Position numbers and translations under genes: made by a program. Positions 15,978-25,290 of a DNA stretch of 64,000 nucleotides are shown in pieces (positions within the stretch are counted from its first letter, which is position 1; every line of letters begins with the position of its first letter). The notes under the pieces are model-generated. The model worked only from the letters and a program-made list of their open reading frames with translations. It did not search any database and was not told the DNA's origin. This DNA comes from an uncultured Bacteroidia bacterium (GTDB lineage Bacteria; Bacteroidota; Bacteroidia; Bacteroidales; F082): assembly GCA_902770835.1 (NCBI GenBank), contig CACXUM010000007.1:1-64000 (forward strand). The letters run 5' to 3'.

Positions 15978-18929
15978 TTATGTTTTGTTTGTAATCAATT
16001 CTTTATACATCCTGAACAACTCCGCCACCATCTCATTTTCCGTCATTTTCAAGTCGAAGCCGTAGGCTTGCATCACGGCGCGGTCGTTGGCTTGGTGGGC
16101 TTTGCGGAGGTCGGCGGGCATAAAGGTTTCGTCGTACAAGTCGGCCAAGGTGCTGTCGGGGTATTTCACCCTTGCGTCGAGGATAGTTTGGGCGGTTTCT
16201 TCAATCTTCGCCTTTTGCGCCTCGGTTGGGCTTGGCCAAGGGAAATTGTTGTAAACGATGTCTTTGGAATACCTGAAATCGCTTTTCAATCGTCCGCAAA
16301 CCACTTTCGTCCAAGCGATATGGACGGAACTAGTTAGCACGCCAAATTCAAATAGTCCAGCATCTGGGATGATAAGTGCCGAATTGGTTGGAATGGTTTC
16401 GTAGCCCAAAAATCCCATCGGAATGTATTCCCGATTCTCTGACGAAGTGGCTGGTATGATGATGTATTTCTCTGGGTTTTTCAACTCCCTGAACAATGCG
16501 GGCGTATCGGCAAGTTTCTGTCTGTCAGGTGCTCCTTTCAACCTATCTTGTCGGCACAAGATAACTCGCTTGCTGACTTCCGGTAAACTCCGCAATTCCG
16601 CAGGACTTGCACCGACAAGCCACAGGCACCATCTCTTCTTGTTGTTGATAAATTCCTCTGCACCAACAAGTTTCTTGATGAATCTGACGGCATCAGGCTC
16701 TTTCTTGACGAAATCGTCATATTCGTCTGCTTCAATGATAAGATGGCCTCCGTCAGCGGGCCGATTACCTGTAGTCATCAGAGGCACATCGCAAATCGGC
16801 TTGTTGCGGCTTTCAATCCAAACATTCTCGGCATCAATGAGATAGGGATTGATGTTTGCAGCCTCTATGATTTGACCGTCATTGGTGAAAATTTGTTTCG
16901 TTGCTTCCGATTTGCACGATGAGAACCCGACAATGACGCAATGCACATGGGCTTTCTGCTCCGATTCGCTGTCCCATCGGAAAGTCCTGTAAGCGAAGTC
17001 GATATGGATTCCGAAACGCTCAAACAAGGGCTTCCACACGCCTGCCACTTGCTCGCCTTGGGTGATGCTGTTGGTGGAAACAAAGGCGCATTTTGTTGGC
17101 TTGTTTTGAATTAGTTGTGCCGCTTTGAAGTACCAGTTGGCCACATAGTCAATCTTTCCCGCTGATTTATAGGGCTTTCCGTTGTAATCAACATAGATGG
17201 ACAGCGTTTCTTCTTTTTGCTCTTTGCTTTGGAGTGAATAGCCCACAAACGGCGGGTTGCCCATGATATAGTCATAAACCACGTGTTTCGGCTCGTTTTT
17301 CGGCAGTTGCTTTTCCTCGGCCTTTTTCGCCACAACGTTCAACTCCTTGTAATAGTTGCCGTATTCAGGTTTCGGCTCGCTTGCAATAAAACCTTCGCCG
17401 AAATCCTTTTCAATGTAATAATTCAATTTGTCGGTGAACAAGAATCCTAACGGGTCTTCCTCGCCGAGCGTGGACCAATCGAGTTTCAACGCATTGCCTT
17501 CCACGATATTGGCATTGGTTTTCAAAGGCAAGAAGTTCAATTCCACGCCCACAATGGCTGAGGTTTCGTGCAGCATTTGGCTTTCGGCAATCCAAAGGGC
17601 GGTTTTGGCCACGGTGCAGGCGAAGTCGTTGATTTCGATGCCGTAGAATTGCGCGATGTTCACCTTGATGATGCCTTCAAGATTGAGCGCACTCATGCCG
17701 TTGTTCAACTCTTTGATGACCTTGTTTTCCAATCGGCGCAGGCTTAAATAGGTTTCCGTCAGGAAGTTGCCGCTGCCGCAAGCAGGGTCTAAGAAGGTGA
17801 GCGAGGCGAGTTTGTCTTGGAAATGGGCAAGGGCTTGCCGCTTGGCCGACACTTGCTTCATTTCGGCGATTTTCACAAACTCGGCGTTCAGGTCGCCCAT
17901 GAAAAGCGGGTCAATCACCTTGTGGATGTTCTCAATGCTGGTGTAGTGCATCCCTCCCGAGCGGCGCGTCTCGGGATTCAGTGTGCTTTCAAACACGGCT
18001 CCGAAGATGGTAGGGGAAATCTCGCTCCAGTCGAAATCGGAACTCGCGTTTTGCAACAGCAACTGCTTGATTTTGTCGGTAAAACGTGGGATGGTGATGT
18101 GTTCCTCGCTGAACAAGCCGCCGTTCACATACGGGAAGGCCGCCATCTCGTCGTCCAAATAAGGGTCGCGTTCCTCAATGGGCGTGTCAAGCAGTTTGAA
18201 CAACTCTATCAAGGCATGACGGAAATCGACGGAGCCGAATTTCACCAAATAATCATGGAAAGCCGTCTTGGTGGCAAACAAGCCCGCATCCTCGGCATAA
18301 AGGCAAAACACCAAACGCACACAAAGGATGTTGAGCGAGCGCAAGGTCTCGGCATCGGTCTTGTCGATGTATTGCTCCAACAAAGCATCATAAATCAGGC
18401 CGACGATTTCGCCCGCCTTCACACTGACTTCCAACTCGCGTTTCAAATGCTCATTACCCTCATCCACAAGGAATTGCAGGCGATAATACTCCTTTTCGAG
18501 GTTTTCCAAAAGGATTTTCTGCGGCTCGCCCTTGGGCCGTTCCATGTCATACACCCAAAACTCGCGGAAGTTGCAGGTCACAATCCAACGGGGACGTAGG
18601 CTGTAGGGCAGTTCGGCAGAGTAGCGCTTCGCTTGCTGGAACGGGGTCAAAAACTTTCCGTCCGACTGTTTGATAGGTTCGCCAAGGTCTTTTTCGATGG
18701 ATTTCTGCTCAATCATCACATGAGTGCGGGGAATGAAAGCATCGATGAAAGCGGTGTGGTCGAGTTTCACCTGCTGTTCAAACGACAGAAATTCAGACGG
18801 TTTCTGGATGCCGAAAACCTGTTCGAGCAGTTCGACCCAAAAAATTTGGCTTTCGCCTTTCTCGTAGCCTTTACCCTGCCAGTGGGCGGCGAATTCCTTT
18901 GCGGCTTTCTGTTGTTGGGTTGTGGTCAT
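15978..18929 (-). CDS. MmeI-type (type IIL/IIG) restriction-modification enzyme
   Basis: 983 residues combining endonuclease, methyltransferase and target recognition. The N-terminal nuclease motif is D63-X10-E74-Q-K76 (PD-(D/E)XK). Then comes a helical spacer with the GGMHYTSIENIHKVIDPLF stretch (326-344). The gamma-type N6-adenine methyltransferase core has DPACGSGNFL (381-390) and NPPF (558-561), followed by a target-recognition region (about 620-880) and a C-terminal helical part. This order matches MmeI, in which one target domain sets both cutting and methylation of one strand. No separate R, M or S gene is near. The ATG overlaps the glycosyltransferase stop (ATGA), so the two are translationally coupled. 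Confidence 0.85.
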   Translation of the reverse strand: MTTTQQQKAAKEFAAHWQGKGYEKGESQIFWVELLEQVFGIQKPSEFLSFEQQVKLDHTAFIDAFIPRTHVMIEQKSIEKDLGEPIKQSDGKFLTPFQQAKRYSAELPYSLRPRWIVTCNFREFWVYDMERPKGEPQKILLENLEKEYYRLQFLVDEGNEHLKRELEVSVKAGEIVGLIYDALLEQYIDKTDAETLRSLNILCVRLVFCLYAEDAGLFATKTAFHDYLVKFGSVDFRHALIELFKLLDTPIEERDPYLDDEMAAFPYVNGGLFSEEHITIPRFTDKIKQLLLQNASSDFDWSEISPTIFGAVFESTLNPETRRSGGMHYTSIENIHKVIDPLFMGDLNAEFVKIAEMKQVSAKRQALAHFQDKLASLTFLDPACGSGNFLTETYLSLRRLENKVIKELNNGMSALNLEGIIKVNIAQFYGIEINDFACTVAKTALWIAESQMLHETSAIVGVELNFLPLKTNANIVEGNALKLDWSTLGEEDPLGFLFTDKLNYYIEKDFGEGFIASEPKPEYGNYYKELNVVAKKAEEKQLPKNEPKHVVYDYIMGNPPFVGYSLQSKEQKEETLSIYVDYNGKPYKSAGKIDYVANWYFKAAQLIQNKPTKCAFVSTNSITQGEQVAGVWKPLFERFGIHIDFAYRTFRWDSESEQKAHVHCVIVGFSSCKSEATKQIFTNDGQIIEAANINPYLIDAENVWIESRNKPICDVPLMTTGNRPADGGHLIIEADEYDDFVKKEPDAVRFIKKLVGAEEFINNKKRWCLWLVGASPAELRSLPEVSKRVILCRQDRLKGAPDRQKLADTPALFRELKNPEKYIIIPATSSENREYIPMGFLGYETIPTNSALIIPDAGLFEFGVLTSSVHIAWTKVVCGRLKSDFRYSKDIVYNNFPWPSPTEAQKAKIEETAQTILDARVKYPDSTLADLYDETFMPADLRKAHQANDRAVMQAYGFDLKMTENEMVAELFRMYKELITNKT

Positions 18930-20116
18930 TGTGGGTGGGTTTGTTTAGTTATTGATTTCATCGCCTCTTCCAACCGTTCCGTCGCCTTCCCCCAGTCATA
19001 AACCCGATTAGTAAAATCAAACCCCGCTTGGGCAATCTGTTCTGCTTTTTCGGTATCGGTCAATAAGGTGATGATGTTTTGCGCCATTTCTTGGGCATTG
19101 CTGCCGATGAGGATTTCTTCGTTGGGTTTTGCGCCCAAAGAGGCGTTGGCCAAGGGCGAGGTGATGGCGGGCAGGCGCATCGACATAGCCTCCAACAGTT
19201 TGTTTTGCAGGCCTGTACCAATTCGCATCGGGGCGATGAAGACGCGGCTTTGTGCGTAGGCGTCGCGGATGTCGTCGAGCCAGCCGCTGACGATGATTTT
19301 GTCCGAAGCGGCCTTTTTCACTTTCGGGTCGGGGGTGGCACCGGCGATGTAAAGGGTTGTTTCGTGCCGCGATTTCCACACGATGGGCAGGATTTCGTTG
19401 GCCAAATAATCCACGGCGTTTACGTTGGGCGGATAGCTCATGTTGCCCGTAAACACCAAATCGTATTTCTTCTCGTGCTCCATCGGCTTGAAGAAGTCGT
19501 GGTCCACGCCGTTGGGGATGATGAGGATTTCGTCGCGTTTCTCATGCGGAAACAGTTTGCGGTCAGGCTCGCTAATGATGGTGCGCACGTTGAAATTGTC
19601 GAAAATGGCGGCCTCGTAACGTGCCAGCCTGCGGTACTCCATATTATATATAGGTCGCGTCACAAACGAGGCAATATCGGCGCGGCGTTTCATCCCGTAA
19701 GAGAAAATATCCTGATAGTCAATGGCTTTCGGGATATCCTTGTGGCGGATATATTCTGCCGTGCGCAGCAGTTGCCCATAAAGCATCTCAGGCTTGTGTT
19801 TGGCCATCAGCGCATTGATTTTCTTTGCTGCCTTGAGGTTGTAGAAATAGCCGCATTGCATCGGCAGTCCCTTAAAGAAAGCCCGGACAAGTCCCAAAAT
19901 GATTTGCAACTTATTGATTCTGATAAAATTGATGGACTGGCAATAAGGCTGCAAGGCTCGAAAAGCGTCCTGTTCGCTCACCTTGGCGTTGTCGTTCAAG
20001 GCGCAAAGGACGATTTCGTTATGCTTCGCAAGTTGCTTTATCTGGTTGAAAGCCCGCAACTTGTCGCCTTTTTCGAGCGGGAATGGGATGCGGGGCAGAA
20101 GTACGAATATCTTCAT
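18926..20116 (-). CDS. Glycosyltransferase, GT4-like (sugar transferase of the TIGR03087 type)
   Basis: 396 residues. Start at 20116 (MKIFVLLPRIPFPLEKGDKL), supported by a -7 box 18 bp upstream; the 28-codon upstream extension is rejected. GT-B fold: N-terminal PFPLEKGDKLRAFNQIKQL and C-terminal IIVSGWLDDIRDAYAQSRVFIAPMRIGTGLQNKLLEAMSMRLPAITS (donor-binding half). Likely adds a sugar during polysaccharide or LPS assembly; donor and acceptor unknown. Its last bases overlap the start of the restriction-modification gene. Confidence 0.83.
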   Translation of the reverse strand: MKIFVLLPRIPFPLEKGDKLRAFNQIKQLAKHNEIVLCALNDNAKVSEQDAFRALQPYCQSINFIRINKLQIILGLVRAFFKGLPMQCGYFYNLKAAKKINALMAKHKPEMLYGQLLRTAEYIRHKDIPKAIDYQDIFSYGMKRRADIASFVTRPIYNMEYRRLARYEAAIFDNFNVRTIISEPDRKLFPHEKRDEILIIPNGVDHDFFKPMEHEKKYDLVFTGNMSYPPNVNAVDYLANEILPIVWKSRHETTLYIAGATPDPKVKKAASDKIIVSGWLDDIRDAYAQSRVFIAPMRIGTGLQNKLLEAMSMRLPAITSPLANASLGAKPNEEILIGSNAQEMAQNIITLLTDTEKAEQIAQAGFDFTNRVYDWGKATERLEEAMKSITKQTHPQ

Positions 20117-20134
20117 CTCGTAGGATTTAGGGAG

Positions 20135-20142
20135 CAAATTTA
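20135..20142 (-). promoter_or_regulatory. -7 box of the glycosyltransferase/restriction-modification pair
   Basis: TAAATTTG on the minus strand, 18 bp before the ATG at 20116. Confidence 0.5.
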
Positions 20143-20160
20143 AGGAATATTTTATTATGG

Positions 20161-20267
20161 CACGCAGAATACGCAGAAATCGTAGATTCGACGTAGTCAA
20201 TTATATGAATCGCAATGCGACGCAAAATATAGCCGGCAGGTTCTGCGGATTCTGCGATTTCTGCGTG
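20161..20267 (+). repeat. Dispersed repeat B, copy 1 (CACGCAGAA...TTCTGCGTG ends)
   Basis: A 107-bp unit with inverted ends CACGCAGAA / TTCTGCGTG. Its right end GCGGATTCTGCGATTTCTGC is identical to a second copy at 41768-41853, while the middles differ in length and sequence. Confidence 0.8.
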
Positions 20268-20292
20268 AAATAAACTCGTATTCAGCGTGAAA

Positions 20293-21510
20293 TTACAGGA
20301 AAGTTATCTTGCTTCCCGGCTTGATTTGCTCATAAAACATCAAAAGCCGTGCGATAATCTTGCGGTTGTCGTAGGTTTCTTCCACCAATTTCCTCGCGGC
20401 TTGCCCAATCTTGACGGCGATTTGCGGGTTTTCGTTGATACTGCGGATGGCTTCCACCATCTTGGCCTTGTTTTCGGCAATGATGAGGTTCACTTCCTCG
20501 TCGTAAAGGATGCCTTCTGCACCCACACGGGTGGTGATGACAGTCTTGCCCATTGCCATCGACTCGATGATTTTGATACGTATGCCGCTACCCGAAAGCA
20601 GTGGCACTATGGCCACGTCATGCTCGGCTACAAATGCCTTAGCGTCAGGCACTTCGCCGATGACATTGATGTGCTTGTTTTTCAGTGCGGTCAACCATTC
20701 GGGCATGTTGCGGCCTGCCAAATGATACACGAAATCGGGGACTTTTTCGATGGTCTTGGGCAGCACTTCTTCAATGAACCAACGAATACCTTCCTCGTTG
20801 GGCATCCAGTTCATGGAGCCGATGTGGTAGAACTTGGGCTTGCCTTCAATCTCGTATTTCGGTGTAAACTCCTCTGGATAAACGCCATACGGGATGTCGA
20901 TGATGGGCTTGGAGCAGTATTTTCGGAAATAGGCTGCGTCCTTGCGAGTGATGGCGGCAATGCCGTCGACGGTTTCCAAAGCGGAAAGTTCATATTCCTT
21001 CAAAGTCTTTGCCAAGTGGTTGATATACCATCGTTTAAGGAAAAACTTCGTCTCCTTGGCGATACGCTCCCAAATCTTGTGCTCCACATTGTGGGCACGC
21101 ATCACAATCATGGCTTTCGAGTGGGCGCGGATGTCCTCAACATAGGGTGCCATGAAGAGCATTTCCAACTGCACCACGTCAAAATGCTCGTGTTTCAGCA
21201 CTTCTATTAACCTGTTTCTGAAGTCTTTGGAAACGAAACGCTCCACATGGTAGGATTTTTTGGTGAACAGGTTGAGAAACGCCTTCGCGGGCTTGACGCG
21301 CAGGTCGACATTGATGAGTTCGATGCCGGTCTTCCGCTTGTATTCTTCGGGAATATCGCTTTCCTTGACATGGAATTTCTCGCTGTTGACCGCCAATATC
21401 TTGACCTGATGACCCGCTTCGAGCAGGCCGGTGATGATGCTGTTCATGGCCATCGGGCCGCCTTCGGAGGCAGGGTAGGGGGGCTTGTTGCAGAGGAGGA
21501 GTATTTTCAT
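20293..21510 (-). CDS. Glycosyltransferase, GT4-like
   Basis: 405 residues; start at 21510 (MKILLLCNKPPYPASEGGPMA). GT-B fold with N-terminal glycine-rich loop EGGPMAMNSII and C-terminal VPLLSGSGIRIKIIESMAMGKTVITTRVGAEGI, the family-1-like donor-binding region. The same general type as the neighbour at 18926, but clearly diverged. Probably acts in surface polysaccharide synthesis. Lies between LptF/G (upstream, same strand) and the other glycosyltransferase. Confidence 0.83.
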   Translation of the reverse strand: MKILLLCNKPPYPASEGGPMAMNSIITGLLEAGHQVKILAVNSEKFHVKESDIPEEYKRKTGIELINVDLRVKPAKAFLNLFTKKSYHVERFVSKDFRNRLIEVLKHEHFDVVQLEMLFMAPYVEDIRAHSKAMIVMRAHNVEHKIWERIAKETKFFLKRWYINHLAKTLKEYELSALETVDGIAAITRKDAAYFRKYCSKPIIDIPYGVYPEEFTPKYEIEGKPKFYHIGSMNWMPNEEGIRWFIEEVLPKTIEKVPDFVYHLAGRNMPEWLTALKNKHINVIGEVPDAKAFVAEHDVAIVPLLSGSGIRIKIIESMAMGKTVITTRVGAEGILYDEEVNLIIAENKAKMVEAIRSINENPQIAVKIGQAARKLVEETYDNRKIIARLLMFYEQIKPGSKITFL

Positions 21511-21555
21511 GTTGGTTGTTGATCGTTGAATTGTTGAATTGTTGTTTTGTAGGGC

Positions 21556-21600
21556 TGTCGTATTATGGCAGCCGTTCAAGTGTCGTACTATGGCAGCCGT
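21556..21600. repeat. Direct repeat TGTCGTAnTATGGCAGCCGT x2
   Basis: Copies at 21556-21575 and 21581-21600, one base different, just downstream of the LptF/G stop. GGCTG / CAGCC can fold around the TCGTATTATGG core of the first copy. The TGTCGTA core also occurs in the palindrome at 23478-23509. Confidence 0.75.
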
Positions 21601-21605
21601 GAGTT

Positions 21606-23096
21606 TTATGTAGATGTTTCAACGTTGTTGTCACGCTTTCTCTTGAACAATTTCTGGAAGAATTTTTTCCAACTGTCGCCGTCGAACAGGGCTGCATCGG
21701 TGGTGGCCTTGAAGGTGAAAAACAGGCCCACGGGCAGCAGTACGATGGACGAAATCCATACGCCGAGGAACATGTTGAGGCCGCCAAAAACGGCCATGCG
21801 CTCGCCGATGGTGGAGATGATGTAATAGACCACGAAAAACAGCACCGAAATCACCACGGGCAGGCCCAAGCCGCCCTTGCGGATGATGCTGCCCAATGGC
21901 GCACCGATAAAGAAAAAGATGATGCAGGCGATGCTCAAGGTGAATTTCTTGTGCCACTCCTTCCGATGCTTGTTGATGTTCTCGGTATGCGAATTGAGGT
22001 CCATTTTGTTGAAAGCCACATTGTCTTTGGCGTTTTGCGCGGTGCCAACGGCCATGTTGACGATGGCGGTGCGCGTTTCGCCTTCGTAGTGGTCGAGCAG
22101 GGGCCAGCGGAGGATGTGGCAGGTGTCGGTGGCGAGGGTGTCGGCAACCAAACTGTCATTGGCGGCCAAGGTCTTTTTCGGTTCGGGGAGGGTGAGGCTT
22201 TTATAATTGGCCCATCGTCGCTCAAAGCCTTGAGTGAACGACTCTTGCTTGCTCACCTGCCGCCGTTCCAACGAGTCCAAAGAGGCGGAAAGTTGGCGGA
22301 TGTTCATCATTTGCTGGTACGACTTGTACATGTCCTCGCTCGATCGCGTCATGTCGAACGAGGCAAGGCTGAACTTGAGTTGCTCTTGCTTGAACGACAT
22401 GCGCTCGAAGGGTCGCGTTTCCTTGTAGTTGTCGGAAGTGGTGATGTCGGTGTAGTTGTGGCCGTTGTAGAGCGTGAAGATGATGTTGCGCTGGTTGGGG
22501 CTCATGGTCATCATGCCCGAGTCGGCGGAGATGATTTTGGTGTTGCCGTTATGGTCGTTGTGGTCGTAAATCTTCACGCCATAGATGCTGCTGCCGTCCT
22601 TGCCTTTTCGCTCCACATAAATCACGTAGCCCTCGATGTCCTTGTAAAACACCCCTTCCTTGATGTTGAAGGCCAATTTCTGCCGTTGCACGTCGGTCAA
22701 GAGGGTGCGCCATTTCAGGGTGGCTATGGGGATGAGACTGTTGGAGATGAAGAAGGCCAATACGCTGAGAACCAATGAGAAATAGAGCAAAGGACGCATG
22801 GCGCGCCACATGGATATGCCCGAGGCTTTCATGGCTACCAATTCATAATGCTCGCCAAGGTTGCCGAAACACATCAGCAAGGCCAACAGCAGGGCCAACG
22901 GCAGCGACATGGGAATGGCCGTGATGGAAGTGTAGAACAAAAGTTCAGCTATAATTTTGATTTCCAAACCTTTGCCAACCAAATCGTCCACATAGAGCCA
23001 AACGAATTGCATCACCCAAATGAACACCACAATGAAGAAAGTGAGCACAAAAGTACCCAAAAACGACTTGATGATATATTGGTAAAGTTTCTTCAT
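21606..23096 (-). CDS. LptF/LptG family permease (YjgP/YjgQ)
   Basis: 496 residues. The N-terminal membrane helices (about 13-36, 55-78, 100-122) include the family hallmark LLLALLMCFGNLGEHYELVAMKASGISMWRAMRPL. A soluble periplasmic jellyroll follows (about 125-370), then three C-terminal helices (about 385-475, ACIIFFFIGAPLGSIIRKGGLGLPVV). It forms the inner-membrane part of the LPS extraction pump with LptB; an LptB gene lies at 45620. Whether it is F or G cannot be decided here. Confidence 0.9.
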   Translation of the reverse strand: MKKLYQYIIKSFLGTFVLTFFIVVFIWVMQFVWLYVDDLVGKGLEIKIIAELLFYTSITAIPMSLPLALLLALLMCFGNLGEHYELVAMKASGISMWRAMRPLLYFSLVLSVLAFFISNSLIPIATLKWRTLLTDVQRQKLAFNIKEGVFYKDIEGYVIYVERKGKDGSSIYGVKIYDHNDHNGNTKIISADSGMMTMSPNQRNIIFTLYNGHNYTDITTSDNYKETRPFERMSFKQEQLKFSLASFDMTRSSEDMYKSYQQMMNIRQLSASLDSLERRQVSKQESFTQGFERRWANYKSLTLPEPKKTLAANDSLVADTLATDTCHILRWPLLDHYEGETRTAIVNMAVGTAQNAKDNVAFNKMDLNSHTENINKHRKEWHKKFTLSIACIIFFFIGAPLGSIIRKGGLGLPVVISVLFFVVYYIISTIGERMAVFGGLNMFLGVWISSIVLLPVGLFFTFKATTDAALFDGDSWKKFFQKLFKRKRDNNVETST

Positions 23097-23115
23097 TTTC
23101 GATAAAATAACGCTG

Positions 23116-23123
23116 CAAATTTA
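23116..23123 (-). promoter_or_regulatory. -7 box of the LptF/G gene
   Basis: TAAATTTG on the minus strand, 19 bp before the ATG; 9 bp from the divergent box of the PAS gene. Confidence 0.55.
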
Positions 23124-23132
23124 GAAAAATTC

Positions 23133-23140
23133 TACCTTTG
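23133..23140 (+). promoter_or_regulatory. -7 box of the PAS protein gene
   Basis: TACCTTTG, 19 bp before the ATG at 23160. Confidence 0.6.
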
Positions 23141-23159
23141 CCGAAAAATTACATGCACT

Positions 23160-23495
23160 ATGAACCAACTTGATTATTTGAAAGGCCTCAATCTGGCCAT
23201 CACGATTAGCGCCAAGGACGGCGAAATCCTTTACCAAAACGACAGCAGCATCGAAGTGAACGGCGACGCCCGTGGCCGCGACCTGATGAAATGCCACAAC
23301 GAGCGTTCGCAGCAAATCATCCGCCACCTGCTTGACGATGCTGCAACCAACGTCTACACGATTTCCAAGAAAGGAAAGAAGAAACTTATCTACCAAACGC
23401 CGTGGTACGAAGACGACGACAGACAGGTGGTTGGCGGACTCATCGAGTTCTCCATCATCCTGCCTGACGACATGCCGCATTACGACAGGGGCTGA
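23160..23495 (+). CDS. Small stand-alone PAS-domain protein
   Basis: 111 residues that form a single PAS-like domain: LNLAITISAKDGEILYQNDSSIE, GRDLMKCHNERSQQIIRHLLDDAATNVYTISKKGKKKLIYQTPWYEDD and a final strand GGLIEFSIILP. It resembles PAS modules found in Bacteroidota with the LIYQTPWY motif. No output domain is attached, so it may sense a ligand or work with a separate partner; function unknown. The TGA stop lies in the loop of a perfect 14-bp hairpin. Confidence 0.72.
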   Translation: MNQLDYLKGLNLAITISAKDGEILYQNDSSIEVNGDARGRDLMKCHNERSQQIIRHLLDDAATNVYTISKKGKKKLIYQTPWYEDDDRQVVGGLIEFSIILPDDMPHYDRG

Positions 23496-23509
23496 CCCCT
23501 GTCGTAATG
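23478..23509. repeat. Perfect 14-bp hairpin over the PAS gene stop
   Basis: CATTACGACAGGGG, loop CTGA, CCCCTGTCGTAATG. The stop codon TGA is in the loop. A weaker pair GACTAC / GTAGTC follows (about 23509-23530). No U-tract follows the stem directly, so it is not a textbook terminator. Confidence 0.88.
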
Positions 23510-23555
23510 GACTACGGATTTTCTGTAGTCAATTTCAAAAAAATCCAAAAATTGC

Positions 23556-23563
23556 TATTTTTG
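23556..23563 (+). promoter_or_regulatory. -7 box of the AAA-ATPase/PD-(D/E)XK gene
   Basis: TATTTTTG, 22 bp before the ATG at 23586. Confidence 0.55.
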
Positions 23564-23585
23564 CAGCGGAAAAAACCATCACGCC

Positions 23586-25169
23586 ATGCAACCCATGAGA
23601 CTCTACACCGCCGGCATCGCCGATTTTGAACGCATCCGTCAGGATGGACGCATATACATTGACAAGACAGACCTTATCTACAAACTGACGAGAGAATCAC
23701 AATTCGTCTTCCTCAGCCGCCCGCGAAGGTTCGGCAAGTCGTTGCTTTGCAGCACATTGAAATACTATTTCCAAGGTCGCAAGGACTTGTTCGAGGGTCT
23801 TGCCATCGGCGAGTTGGAGAAGGAATGGAAGCAGTATCCCGTGTTGCACTTCGACATCAGTGCCTGCAAGAACAAATGGGAGATGAAGCAGATTGTCGAC
23901 GAGTTGCATAGTCAGTTGGATATGCACGAGCGACGCTACAAATGGGAAAAGACCGAAGGCTCGCCGGGTGAGCGCCTCAAGAAACTGATTCAGCAAGTAC
24001 ACGAGAAAACAGACCTGAAAGCCGTGGTCATTTTGGACGAGTACGATGCCCCCTTGCTTGATTATTTGCACAAGCCGGAACAACTGTCCGAAGTGCGCCG
24101 CATCATGCAGGAGTTTTACCAGATGGTGAAGGTGTGCGACGCCGACGAGCAGTTCGTGTTCATCACGGGCATCACCAAGTTCTCACAGCTCAGCATCTTC
24201 TCCACCCTGAACAACCTGACCAACATCTCAATGGACTCGGAATACACCGCCCTCTGCGGCATCACCAAGGACGAGATGCTCACCGTCTTCGACCCCGACA
24301 TCCAAATGCTTGCCGACCGTTACCATTGCTCCAAAGAGGAAATGATTGACATGCTCAAGCAGCAATATGACGGGTATCACTTCGGAGAGGATTCACAAGA
24401 CATCTTCAATCCTTATAGCCTTGTCAATGCGTTCAAATCCAAGAAGTTGGACTACTATTGGTTTGGCAGTGGCACGCCCACTTTCCTCTTCGAGGCGATG
24501 AAACGCTTCAACACGAACATTTTGGAGTTGGAAAAGCTTCAGGTGCCTTCCTCGCAGTTCGACGTGCCCACCGAGGCGATGACCTCCGCACTGCCTTTGC
24601 TCTATCAGGCGGGCTACCTCACCATCAAGGGCTATGATTTCTACAGCAGGAACTACACCCTCGACTTCCCCAACGCCGAGGTGAAAGTGGGCTTCATGGA
24701 CAATTTCCTCTCCTCGATGATGGGCATCTACAACGCCAACACACAGGGCTTTGCAGGCAATTTCTACGCCAGTTTGATTCACCACGACATCGAAGGCGCC
24801 TTGAAACTGATGCAGGCCTTTTTCGCCTCCATTCCTTACCTCGACTTCGGGGCAAAGGAATTGGACGACATCGCAAAATACGAGGCCTACTACGAGGTGC
24901 TGACATACGTGGTGTTTTCCATCTTCAACTACCGTACCTATACCCAAGTAAAGGTGGCGCGTGGCCGCACGGATGTAGTCGTTTTCATGCCCGATGCGGT
25001 CTATGTGATGGAACTGAAGATGCGCGGCTCGGCGCAAGAGGCCCTCGACCAAATCAACTCGAAGGACTACGCGATTCCTTACCAAGCCGAGGGCAAGCCT
25101 GTCGTTAAAATCGGTATCGCCTTTTCGCAAGAGACCAAGACGGTTTCGGATTGGATCATCGAGCAGTGA
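23586..25169 (+). CDS. AAA-ATPase-like protein with C-terminal PD-(D/E)XK nuclease-like domain
   Basis: 527 residues. The N-terminal AAA-ATPase_like domain has IADFERIRQDGRIYIDKTDLIYKL and Walker A-like SRPRRFGKSL (about 42-51), then VVILDEYDAPLLDYL (Walker B, about 146-160). The C-terminal domain (about 430-525) has GRTDVVVFMPDAVYVMELKMRGSAQEALDQI, the D...ExK core of the PDDEXK_9 family. This family is highly multiplied in Bacteroidales; role unproven, with suggestions ranging from mobile DNA to defence. An ATG nine bases downstream is an equally good start. Confidence 0.87.
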   Translation: MQPMRLYTAGIADFERIRQDGRIYIDKTDLIYKLTRESQFVFLSRPRRFGKSLLCSTLKYYFQGRKDLFEGLAIGELEKEWKQYPVLHFDISACKNKWEMKQIVDELHSQLDMHERRYKWEKTEGSPGERLKKLIQQVHEKTDLKAVVILDEYDAPLLDYLHKPEQLSEVRRIMQEFYQMVKVCDADEQFVFITGITKFSQLSIFSTLNNLTNISMDSEYTALCGITKDEMLTVFDPDIQMLADRYHCSKEEMIDMLKQQYDGYHFGEDSQDIFNPYSLVNAFKSKKLDYYWFGSGTPTFLFEAMKRFNTNILELEKLQVPSSQFDVPTEAMTSALPLLYQAGYLTIKGYDFYSRNYTLDFPNAEVKVGFMDNFLSSMMGIYNANTQGFAGNFYASLIHHDIEGALKLMQAFFASIPYLDFGAKELDDIAKYEAYYEVLTYVVFSIFNYRTYTQVKVARGRTDVVVFMPDAVYVMELKMRGSAQEALDQINSKDYAIPYQAEGKPVVKIGIAFSQETKTVSDWIIEQ

Positions 25170-25201
25170 CTGTTGGCTGTTGGTTGTTGGTTGTTGTTTC
25201 C

Positions 25202-25227
25202 GTCATTGCGAGGAACGAAGCAATCCA
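25202..25227 (+). repeat. Dispersed repeat A copy
   Basis: GTCATTGCGAGG..CGAAGCAATCCA, matching the copy at 15667; it lies between the AAA-ATPase gene and the Rpn nuclease gene. Confidence 0.85.
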
Positions 25228-25290
25228 AGGGTTGGGGGGTAACTACAAGCCTAACTTCTCCTTGGCCAAGCCGGTAACGTGTTTCTGGGA

